This document shows, in pieces, positions 43,457-50,913 of a stretch of 64,000 nt of DNA; position 1 is the first letter of the stretch, and every line of letters starts with the position of its first letter. The notes under the pieces are model-generated. The model saw only the letters and a list, made by a program, of their open reading frames with translations, did not search any database and had not been told where the DNA came from. The DNA is from Verrucolacustris sp044348085. GTDB taxonomy: Bacteria > Verrucomicrobiota > Verrucomicrobiia > Methylacidiphilales > Verrucolacustridaceae. A program made the position numbers and the translations under genes. Where the stretch lies: positions 1 to 64,000 of the forward strand of contig JBIKTM010000006.1 in the NCBI GenBank assembly GCA_044348085.1, read 5' to 3'.

Positions 43457-45396
43457 GCGTCCTCAAGGCTTCCGTAACTGAGGCAACCCAACGTCTCCTT
43501 GGATTTTTGGAGCGCACACAGGTCGAGGACGGAAGTTGGTCCGTCCCCTACACAGGGCCCAACTTTCTTTTGCCCCTCTATGTCATCACCACTTATCTGA
43601 CGAAACATCCGGTCTCTCAGAGGGACCGTTCCCGATTCGTTGCAGGCCTGCTTCGCCCACAGTTGGCGGACGGCTCCGTCGGACTTCACGAGGAGTCGGT
43701 CCAAGGAGCTGTCTTTACAAGTGCGATCTCTTACGTCGCTCTTCGAATCTTGGATGAAAAGCCGGATCGCCCGGAACTTACCCGAATGAGGAATTGGATT
43801 CACGACTCAGGCACGCCCGTCAAAGCCGCGGCATGGGGGAAGTTCATCCTCTCTATTCTCAACCTGTATGACTGGTCCGGAGTGACTCCCGTCCCTCCCG
43901 AGCTTTACCTGTTGCCCTCTTGGGTGCCTGTTCAACCCATCAATATTTCGGGTTACGTGCGGATTGTTTATCTGCCCATGGCTTACTTTTACGGACGGCG
44001 CTGGCAGGCACCTCTCGATCCACTGCTTCGTGACCTTCGAAAAGAGCTTTTTCCACAGGGATTTGATCAAATCGATTGGCCCAGGCATCGGGCCGACCTC
44101 GCCCCCACCGACCATATCGTTCCTGAAACCCTTCTGGTTCGTCTAGCCATGCCAATCGTGCGTTGCCTTGAAAAATGGATTCCTCCTTTCATCCGTCGCA
44201 AAGCCCTTCGACTTACTTACGAGCACATCTGCTATGAGGACGAACAGTCCGACTACATCCGACAAGCCCCTGTCAACGCCTGCTATAACACTTTGGCTCA
44301 TTTTGTTGAGGGACAGACCGATCGAGTCGCACGCAGTTGGCAACAGCTTCCCAGATACCTTTGGAATCATACCGACCACATCGCCTGCCAAGGCTTCACC
44401 TCATCCAAAGTCTGGGACACAGCTTTCACTTTGCAGGGCATGACCCATCTGGAATCAAGCCTCGCCCCTAAAAAATCAATCCAAGAAGGATGTCGCTACT
44501 TAGTGGAAAATCAGGTGATCGACGAACTTCCCAATCCCCGTCGTTATCACCGTTTGCCACGGAAGGGAGGGTGGCCATTCAGCGAACGTAAAAACGGGTG
44601 GTCCATTGCTGATTGCACCGCAGAAAGCCTACTTGCCTTGGTCGCCGCACGTCCTTTTTTGCCCTCTCCTCCCCCTCCATCTGGCTTGGAGGATGGAGTA
44701 CGCTTTATTCTTAGTTACCAGAATCGAGACGGAGGATGGGGCAGCTGCGATCGAGTGGTCGGCCCTCTTTGGATCGAGGCGTTCAATGCTTCTCATGTCT
44801 TTGCCGACATCATGGTGGACCACTCCTTTGCGGAGTGCACAGGTTCCGTGCTATCGGCTCTCGCACTCATTCGAAACGAGTATCCCCAGATGCAAAGTGA
44901 GGGAGTCGATCATGCCATTGCAGAGGGGATACGATACTTAACCGAAACCCAACGGCCCGATGGTTCCTGGGAGGCGGTGTGGGGGATCTGCTTCAATTAC
45001 GGCACCTCATTTGCAATTCCTGGCATGATCGCCGCAGGCCTCTCCAAGGAGGACATCCGAATCGTGAAAGGCCGTAATTTTCTACTGTCTCAACAGCGCG
45101 CAGATGGTGGATGGGGAGAGCATCCTGACTCCTGTCTACTCCGTCGCCCCCTTCCCTCTGAGAAGGGATTGGTGGAGCCCACCGCTCTAGCTGTACTTGC
45201 ACTTCTTGCCAGTGGCTCGAAGGAAGATCCTGCGGTTGTGAGAGGATTGGAATATTTACTGAAACAACAGAAACCAGATGGAGATTTTCCTCCACAACCT
45301 ATTCCTGGGCTTTTTTATCGCACCACATTGATCCGTTACGACCACTACAAACGCGCCTTCCCCCTCAAAGCCTTTGCTACGTTTCTGAATTCGTAA
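43453..45396 (+). CDS. Oxidosqualene cyclase-type triterpene synthase
   Basis: The 647-aa terpene cyclase carries six or so QW repeats (for example at Q24, Q500, Q547 and Q605: QRPDGSWE, QQRADGGWG). The catalytic motif is DCTAE (Asp387), as in lanosterol and cycloartenol synthases, not the DxDDTA of squalene-hopene cyclases. Other OSC-type blocks are GPNFLLPLYV, AAWGKFILSILNLY, SSKVWDTAFTLQ, HVFADIMVDHSFAECTGSV (Cys462 matching the Cys that supports the catalytic Asp) and WGICFNYGTSF. It probably cyclises 2,3-oxidosqualene to a 3-hydroxy triterpenoid. It is about 80 aa shorter than eukaryotic enzymes. It overlaps PIG-L by 4 nt and converges on the epoxidase gene. The product skeleton cannot be predicted. 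Confidence 0.88.
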   Translation: MSVLKASVTEATQRLLGFLERTQVEDGSWSVPYTGPNFLLPLYVITTYLTKHPVSQRDRSRFVAGLLRPQLADGSVGLHEESVQGAVFTSAISYVALRILDEKPDRPELTRMRNWIHDSGTPVKAAAWGKFILSILNLYDWSGVTPVPPELYLLPSWVPVQPINISGYVRIVYLPMAYFYGRRWQAPLDPLLRDLRKELFPQGFDQIDWPRHRADLAPTDHIVPETLLVRLAMPIVRCLEKWIPPFIRRKALRLTYEHICYEDEQSDYIRQAPVNACYNTLAHFVEGQTDRVARSWQQLPRYLWNHTDHIACQGFTSSKVWDTAFTLQGMTHLESSLAPKKSIQEGCRYLVENQVIDELPNPRRYHRLPRKGGWPFSERKNGWSIADCTAESLLALVAARPFLPSPPPPSGLEDGVRFILSYQNRDGGWGSCDRVVGPLWIEAFNASHVFADIMVDHSFAECTGSVLSALALIRNEYPQMQSEGVDHAIAEGIRYLTETQRPDGSWEAVWGICFNYGTSFAIPGMIAAGLSKEDIRIVKGRNFLLSQQRADGGWGEHPDSCLLRRPLPSEKGLVEPTALAVLALLASGSKEDPAVVRGLEYLLKQQKPDGDFPPQPIPGLFYRTTLIRYDHYKRAFPLKAFATFLNS

Positions 45397-45437
45397 TCCG
45401 CTTGGGTAATTCGGCGGAAACCCGAAAAGGTCGGTGC

Positions 45438-46712
45438 TTATGCTTTAGGACGAACCCAACCTGCCATCGCGTACGCCATCGGCAGCCGAATCCAACTCGC
45501 GATCGAGCAAAGATCTGCACTCATCGTCGTGGTGTTGTCCCTACCCCTCCAAGCCCCGACTAAAGCCTTAAGGAATGGCCATGCAAAGGTGAGGAAAGAT
45601 TGGCCGTTCCCCATCAGCAATCCCATCGTTCGCTCTCTTTCCTTTTCATCATTGCGCCATAGCGAAACAACAGCGCGCCGCAGAGATTGTGAGAAAGCGT
45701 CCTCTTTCGAAAAACAGTCATACAGAGCGCGGGAGAGAAGTTCAGGTACGCGACAAGCCCTACGACGACTCTTCGCAAAAGCCTCAAATCGGTTTGTCTC
45801 TACAAGCTCAATGGCGTCCACCAGTCCATTGGTAATTCCCGTCGCCGTCAAAGGATGGGTGTGACCTGCCGCATCGCCGATCAAAACACGTCGGCCATTT
45901 CCATAGTCAGCCCGAGCCAAAAAGTGGTTCGCTTGCCAGCGTAAATGACCGCCCCGAATTTGATCCTCGCAAGGCTTTCTCCACACAGCAGGCAAAGTAT
46001 CGCGCGTGGCGGCAATCAACCACTCAGGGTCTTTCATCTCCGTTTTGTATTTTAAGGGAACATCCACACAGATGCGGACAACCGAAGGTGCGATCTCGTA
46101 CCCCAACAGAAAACTAGGCTTTCCTAAAAACACATGGCCGTACTCTGGATACGGAGCCTTCACACCTTCCAAAAGAATTCCCGTCATTGCGGACATAGCC
46201 TTGTGGTTTCCTGAGCCACGCAAACTCCTACGAACAACGCTGGAGCGACCATCCGCCCCAACCACTCTTTCTGCCTCCAACCTCTCGCCATTTTCGAGTG
46301 TGACTCCTTGGTCATCCACTGCAGCTACCCGCACCCCTTGGCGAAAAGTTACTCCCTCCGTTTCAGAAACCAACTTCCGCATCTCATCCACTAAATCACC
46401 ATGATGGAATGCCAACCCCCTCTGTCCCTCAACATAATCTAACTTCACAGGGGATTCCCCATGACCAGGATACACAACAAAACCGCGACCTTGTGGGCGG
46501 CCCAGCATCGACGCGATCGACCCAAAACCTAACTTTTTCAGCGCATCGACTCCCTGCGGATGCAACCACTCGCCCGCGAAACGTTTACTGCTTTTCCCCT
46601 CCGGTTCAGCTTCCAACAAAATGACTTTTTTCCCGGCCAACGCGTAGGCTCGCGAAACTGCACACCCTGCAGGCCCAGCCCCTACTACAATAATATCGGT
46701 CCTCTTTGACAT
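45438..46712 (-). CDS. Squalene monooxygenase (epoxidase)-like flavoprotein
   Basis: This 424-aa FAD monooxygenase is expected to convert squalene to 2,3-oxidosqualene. It has the dinucleotide fold VVGAGPAG (9-16), FAGEWLHPQGVDALKKLG (45-62, matching the GELLQPGG region), GLAFHHGDLVDEMRK (99-113, matching GRAFHHGRF), and VVGADGRSSVVR. YEIAPSVVRICVDVP (205-219) and GDAAGHTHPLTATGITNGL (279-297, matching GDAxNMRHPLTGGGMT) also match. The C-terminal hydrophobic part also follows SQLE (ALYDCFS). ATG 46712 is chosen over the TTG at 46757. The main alternative, a geranylgeranyl-reductase-like flavoprotein, fits less well. Confidence 0.82.
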   Translation of the reverse strand: MSKRTDIIVVGAGPAGCAVSRAYALAGKKVILLEAEPEGKSSKRFAGEWLHPQGVDALKKLGFGSIASMLGRPQGRGFVVYPGHGESPVKLDYVEGQRGLAFHHGDLVDEMRKLVSETEGVTFRQGVRVAAVDDQGVTLENGERLEAERVVGADGRSSVVRRSLRGSGNHKAMSAMTGILLEGVKAPYPEYGHVFLGKPSFLLGYEIAPSVVRICVDVPLKYKTEMKDPEWLIAATRDTLPAVWRKPCEDQIRGGHLRWQANHFLARADYGNGRRVLIGDAAGHTHPLTATGITNGLVDAIELVETNRFEAFAKSRRRACRVPELLSRALYDCFSKEDAFSQSLRRAVVSLWRNDEKERERTMGLLMGNGQSFLTFAWPFLKALVGAWRGRDNTTTMSADLCSIASWIRLPMAYAMAGWVRPKA

Positions 46713-46784
46713 GGAATTACGTAGACGAGTTACTAGCACCAATTTTAGGATTACCAAGAGAAAGGAGTCCTCTTATCGAATAAC

Positions 46785-47276
46785 TTACTCATGTAGAAGG
46801 AGTTCGATCATCCAAGCCAAGAAGTGAATCTCCACTAATGCCACCCTTTTATCCCCTTTAGATTTTTCCATCGCCCTGACCTCTAAATCCCCTTCCCCTA
46901 AATCAAATTCTGCCGCTCTGCGCAACCGGTGGTCATTCAGCGTTGCCACAAAATGCTCCACCTCGTCCTCAGCCAGATGCCATTGTCCCGCTTGCCCAAT
47001 CGGGGGAAGTGTTTTTATCCACCGGTTCGCCAATTTCTCTCTTCCTAATCTCACCTCATGCAATCCCTCAACCCAGTGGAATGCGTCTTCGCCCCGAATC
47101 CCGACCTCCCGTAGCCCTGCTTGACGATACCAAACGTTCCCCACCATGGGATCCAACTCGGCCGGCGGCGTCCGATAGGCCACAACCGTGCTCTCTAACG
47201 CCTGCCTCAGTAGTGCGGCCTCAGGGGCTGCAAAATCAAAATGTCGGCCCCCCGTGGGTCCCTTCTCAATTCTCAA
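46785..47276 (-). CDS. DUF2017-type protein paired with ClpS
   Basis: The 163-aa cytosolic protein has an early PEAALLRQALES helix, a long charged middle with LPPIGQAGQWHLAEDEVEHFVATLNDHRL in pieces, and an amphipathic C-terminus EIHFLAWMIELLLHE. Its size, its features and its direct 4-nt overlap with clpS match the DUF2017 family known beside clpS in Actinobacteria. Function is unknown, possibly related to ClpS/ClpAP substrate delivery. Family assignment is by pattern and context, not by a search. Confidence 0.6.
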   Translation of the reverse strand: MRIEKGPTGGRHFDFAAPEAALLRQALESTVVAYRTPPAELDPMVGNVWYRQAGLREVGIRGEDAFHWVEGLHEVRLGREKLANRWIKTLPPIGQAGQWHLAEDEVEHFVATLNDHRLRRAAEFDLGEGDLEVRAMEKSKGDKRVALVEIHFLAWMIELLLHE

Positions 47277-47578
47277 GCCGGCCGAGCCTCAAGCGTCGAC
47301 TGTAATCCAAACTCTTGCAATCGGTGGCAATACATCTCCGCCTTTTCCCTCGTCTCGATCGCAACGACACTCTTGCCCTGCTCATGGACCTCCAACATAT
47401 GCTTCTTGGCTTTTGCCTCATCAAACCCCAGCACTTTTTGAAAAACATAAACAACATAACTCATCAAATTCACAGGGTCATTCCACACCAAGACCTGCCA
47501 TCCTTTCTCAAAGGCCTCCGCAAAATCGGTTTCTTGAACGGGGGTAATCGTCGGAGTTTCGGTAATGCCAGCGCGCAT
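47273..47578 (-). CDS. clpS: ATP-dependent Clp protease adaptor ClpS
   Basis: ClpS binds N-degron substrates and delivers them to ClpA or ClpC for degradation. The 101-aa protein has a flexible N-terminus (PTITPVQETDFAEAF) and the core motif WQVLVWNDPVNLMSYVVYVFQKVLG (about 32-56, in pieces), which includes the NDP loop. AKKHMLEVHEQGKSVV (metal/His region) and CHRLQEFGL follow. The length is normal. It overlaps the DUF2017 gene by 4 nt. No Clp ATPase is in the window. Confidence 0.93.
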   Translation of the reverse strand: MRAGITETPTITPVQETDFAEAFEKGWQVLVWNDPVNLMSYVVYVFQKVLGFDEAKAKKHMLEVHEQGKSVVAIETREKAEMYCHRLQEFGLQSTLEARPA

Positions 47579-47658
47579 CCTGCGATCCTACTTCCTCCAA
47601 ACTCATTTTCAATCCGCTTCCCGCATCGCTTTGAAACCAAATTACGCTACAAAGAATC

Positions 47659-48858
47659 ATGGTCGTTTCCCGTATCCTAGCGCTCGTAGCCGCAATCGCG
47701 CTTGGCCTGCTCGCAGCCGTTACTCTTGTTCCCTACTCCCAAACCCTCCTTCCCCGTCTAGCGGCACCTGGAAAAGTCGCCCCCACCCCCATTTTAATCT
47801 CCATCGAGGACCTCGCAGGCGAATCGTGGCCTTGGCCTCGCATGGATCTGACCCTCGCCCTGCGAGCCATGTCCCCTTACCGACCCGAACCCGTCGGACT
47901 TCTTCTCCCCCTAGACGCCCCCGACACCTTTGAACCCGCTCAAGACGATCAGTTAGCCCGTGCACTCGCGGCCTATTTTGCCCCTGCGCTTTCTGCAACC
48001 GCGTTTCCTGCATCCTCCTCGGCTGAAACCCTCTCCCTTCCCAAGATTCAACACACGGGTTCGATCGAATCTCTTCGTCCAGCCGACTCTTTTTTTGCGC
48101 CTGAGTCCAGCCTGCGACGCACGGGTCAAACCGCTGCCTGGAAAGTTACTCCAGAGGCCGACGGACTGCTCTGCCGTCTCCCTCTTGTATTTCGTCACGA
48201 GAATGCCGTCACACCCTCCTGGCTTCTCCATCTTTACGCACAAGCTTTGGGAGCAGATCTTTCTCACTCCTCACTCCAAGGACGTCGCTTAATTCTCCGA
48301 GACAGTAAAGATTTCGAACTTCAAAGCATCCCCCTTGATCTACGAGGCTCCATACTGATCGATTGGAGTCGCCCAGATCGACTTCCAGAAAAAATGGAAA
48401 TTCGGGGCGTTGTTCTCGCCGCCGAACAGGAACGCATTGGGGTTCGTCCCTATTACGATCTCAAAGCGATTTCAAAAAGACCCGCCATCCTTGCTGGGGG
48501 ATTGGCCGAAGTTGATCCCATCATCGATTCCCCCATCGGTCCTCGCTCCCTGGCCGAAGCTGTCGTTCGAGCATGGACCGGATTAGTCCGAGGCCCTGCA
48601 CCAATACTCCATCCACCCTCTTGGGTGATTCTATCCATCCTCACTCTTGCTGGGCTCTTGGGCCTTTCGTCTGGCAACCGCGGAAGAGTTTGTCTGATTG
48701 AGTCCTTGGCCTTTGCAGGCCTTGTCATGGGCTTGGGTTGGATCGCAGCGAAAACGGAGGGCTACGCTGGTGCTTTCCCCCTTGCTGTTGGAGCCGTTAT
48801 CACCACTCTACTTGCACCTCGCCTACGCCACTGGATGGAGTCTTCCCATGTTCGTTGA
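47659..48858 (+). CDS. CHASE2-like sensor with C-terminal membrane helices
   Basis: The 399-aa protein has an N-terminal helix (about 5-26) and an extracytoplasmic region with the CHASE2 signature ISIEDLAGESWPWPRMDLTLAL (in pieces, about 48-69). A later segment has LPLVFRHENAVTPSWLLHLYAQALG. The C-terminus has three membrane helices (about 311-388). CHASE2 domains usually precede a kinase, phosphatase or adenylate cyclase, but none is attached here. It may sense a ligand for a separate partner. It overlaps obg by 11 nt and is divergent from clpS. Confidence 0.7.
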   Translation: MVVSRILALVAAIALGLLAAVTLVPYSQTLLPRLAAPGKVAPTPILISIEDLAGESWPWPRMDLTLALRAMSPYRPEPVGLLLPLDAPDTFEPAQDDQLARALAAYFAPALSATAFPASSSAETLSLPKIQHTGSIESLRPADSFFAPESSLRRTGQTAAWKVTPEADGLLCRLPLVFRHENAVTPSWLLHLYAQALGADLSHSSLQGRRLILRDSKDFELQSIPLDLRGSILIDWSRPDRLPEKMEIRGVVLAAEQERIGVRPYYDLKAISKRPAILAGGLAEVDPIIDSPIGPRSLAEAVVRAWTGLVRGPAPILHPPSWVILSILTLAGLLGLSSGNRGRVCLIESLAFAGLVMGLGWIAAKTEGYAGAFPLAVGAVITTLLAPRLRHWMESSHVR

Positions 48859-49843
48859 CCGAGTCCGACTTCACGCTAACGCTGGCAACGGTGGACGCGG
48901 TGCCGTCAGCTTTCTACGCGAAAAGTTTGTGCCCAAAGGTGGCCCCGACGGTGGAGACGGAGGAAAAGGAGGAGACGTTGTTCTTATCGTCGATCCCCAG
49001 CTCAACAATCTGATCGATCTTCGATACCGACCCCACGCCCGCGCCCGTCACGGCGGAAGCGGCAGTGGAAAACAGTGCACAGGCCGCGGAGGGGATGATT
49101 GCGTGTTGAAAGTCCCCCCTGGAACCGTCGTCTATCCCCTACCCCCGGGAGAAGCAGGAGACCCTTTGGTGGATTTAACCCATCCCGGAGAAAAGTTTGT
49201 CCTTTGTCATGGAGGTCGCGGAGGCCGGGGCAACTCCCGATTCGCCACATCGACCCGCCAAACTCCTCGTCATGCGGAAGACGGTCGCCCCGGAGAGGCA
49301 GGAGAATTTATCCTCATTTTGAAATCGATTGCCCAAGTCGGACTCGTCGGACTTCCCAACGCAGGAAAATCCAGCCTCCTAGCTGCGTTTTCGGCAGCCC
49401 GCCCAAAAATTGCCTCCTACCCTTTCACAACCCTCGCCCCCTACATCGGAGTCGTGGGGTCGCCCGAGGAAACCCGCTTCACTCTTGCGGATATTCCCGG
49501 GCTGATTGAAGGAGCCAATGAGGGAAAAGGGTTGGGACACGATTTTCTCCGACATATTGAACGCTGCTCTGTGCTTCTTCTCGTCATTGATACCGCTGGC
49601 GTCGATGGACGAAATCCAGCCGAAGATTATCGGCTTCTTCGCAAAGAGCTCAGACTTCACGATGTCGCTCTTGGTAAACGCCCGTTTCTTGTCGCAGCTA
49701 ATAAAAGCGACCTTCCCGAATCCGCTAAAAATCTGGCCGCACTCAGGGCTGCCGCCCGTCGGGCTATTTTTCCCATTTCCGCAAAAAGTGGAGAAGGCCT
49801 CCCTGCTCTTCTAGACGCGATTCGGAAATCCCTCCCGGCTTGA
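48848..49843 (+). CDS. obg: GTPase Obg/CgtA
   Basis: The Obg GTPase assists late 50S assembly and stress responses. The 331-aa protein has the glycine-rich Obg fold (FVDRVRLHANAGNGGRGAVSF in pieces, DGGDGGKGGDVVL) and the G1 motif GLPNAGKSSLLAAF (about 165-178). G3 DIPGLIEGA and G4 NKSD are also present. The ATG at 48848 is the true start because the Obg fold begins there; the frame extends upstream inside the CHASE2 gene. The Obg C-terminal extension is absent. Confidence 0.96.
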   Translation: MFVDRVRLHANAGNGGRGAVSFLREKFVPKGGPDGGDGGKGGDVVLIVDPQLNNLIDLRYRPHARARHGGSGSGKQCTGRGGDDCVLKVPPGTVVYPLPPGEAGDPLVDLTHPGEKFVLCHGGRGGRGNSRFATSTRQTPRHAEDGRPGEAGEFILILKSIAQVGLVGLPNAGKSSLLAAFSAARPKIASYPFTTLAPYIGVVGSPEETRFTLADIPGLIEGANEGKGLGHDFLRHIERCSVLLLVIDTAGVDGRNPAEDYRLLRKELRLHDVALGKRPFLVAANKSDLPESAKNLAALRAAARRAIFPISAKSGEGLPALLDAIRKSLPA

Positions 49844-49884
49844 CCCGGTAGGGCAGATACTTCACATTATTAATCATTCATAGT

Positions 49885-50913
49885 ATGAAACATTATTTCA
49901 TCCCATGTCTACTCCTTGCCTTAGCTGGCTGTATGAAGGGAGGGGGGCCCCCGAAAGACCCCCCTGTCCCCGCAGAACTTGTTTCAGTTGAGGTCGGACC
50001 TCTTAAGGAGACGTTAGACGCTATCGGTTCCATTGAAGCGGATGAGTCCGTTTATCTCAAACCCGAGGTCGACGGCGAAATCACATCGATTCAGATGACG
50101 GAGGGAAGTTCGGTCAAAAAGGGCGACCCCATCCTCCAGATCGATGAGTCAAAACAAGCTGCCGTAGTTGCGGAAGCCGAGGCCGACTACAACTACGCGA
50201 AGCAAACGATGCAACGGTCCGATACTCTTCTTAAAGACGGCACGATTTCGGAACAGGAACACGATCAGACACGCGCTGCCTACCAACGGTCTGTGGCCAC
50301 ATTAAACCTCGCACGCAAAAAAATGCACGAATACACACTGACCGCTCCATTTGATGGAATTCTCGGCCAACGCAATGTTAGTGTCGGCCAATACGTCAGT
50401 CCTCAAACCGTTCTGGTCAGCATCTACGCCATGGATCGAATGAAACTCAACTTCAGTGTTCCTGAGCGATACAGCGCCCGTGTCACCCCTGGCCAAACAT
50501 TAAAACTGACCGTTGCTTCTCACCCCGAGGAGTCTTTCTCAGGCGAAATTTACCTGATTGAACCGCAAGTCGATGTGGCCACCCGAACCGTCCGCGTACG
50601 TGCGCTCGTTCCCAACACGGATCATCGTCTTAAACCCGGCATGTTCGCGAATCTTACCCTGACTGTCGGCACTAAAGAAAAAGCCCTTACTCTTCCAGAG
50701 GATTGCATCTTTCCCCACGACAGGGGCTTTGCCGTGTATCGCGCGACCGACGGTGTGGCAGAACTGGTTCCCGTAAAAGTGGGTTTTCGCACTCCAGGCA
50801 AAATCGAAATCCTCGAGGGCCTCAAGCCTGGAGATCAGGTCGCACGTTCAGGAAATCTGCGATTGGCCCCTGGACGAAAACTAATCCTCAACCCCGCCAC
50901 GCCCAGCGGATGA
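49885..50913 (+). CDS. RND efflux periplasmic adaptor (lipoprotein)
   Basis: The 342-aa membrane-fusion protein links an inner-membrane RND pump to an outer-membrane channel. A lipoprotein signal with lipobox LAGC (about 13-16) is followed by GSIEADESVYLKPEVDGEI, a coiled-coil hairpin (about 90-150), GQRNVSVGQYV and FANLTLTVG. This is the standard MexA/AcrA order. The stop overlaps the pump gene by 4 nt (ATGA). No TolC-type gene is adjacent, so an outer-membrane partner must be encoded elsewhere. Confidence 0.92.
   Translation: MKHYFIPCLLLALAGCMKGGGPPKDPPVPAELVSVEVGPLKETLDAIGSIEADESVYLKPEVDGEITSIQMTEGSSVKKGDPILQIDESKQAAVVAEAEADYNYAKQTMQRSDTLLKDGTISEQEHDQTRAAYQRSVATLNLARKKMHEYTLTAPFDGILGQRNVSVGQYVSPQTVLVSIYAMDRMKLNFSVPERYSARVTPGQTLKLTVASHPEESFSGEIYLIEPQVDVATRTVRVRALVPNTDHRLKPGMFANLTLTVGTKEKALTLPEDCIFPHDRGFAVYRATDGVAELVPVKVGFRTPGKIEILEGLKPGDQVARSGNLRLAPGRKLILNPATPSG

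Noticed and set aside
43453..45396. Squalene-hopene cyclase
   Set aside because: QW repeats suggest it at first, but the catalytic motif is DCTAE, not DxDDTA, and other blocks match oxidosqualene cyclases better.
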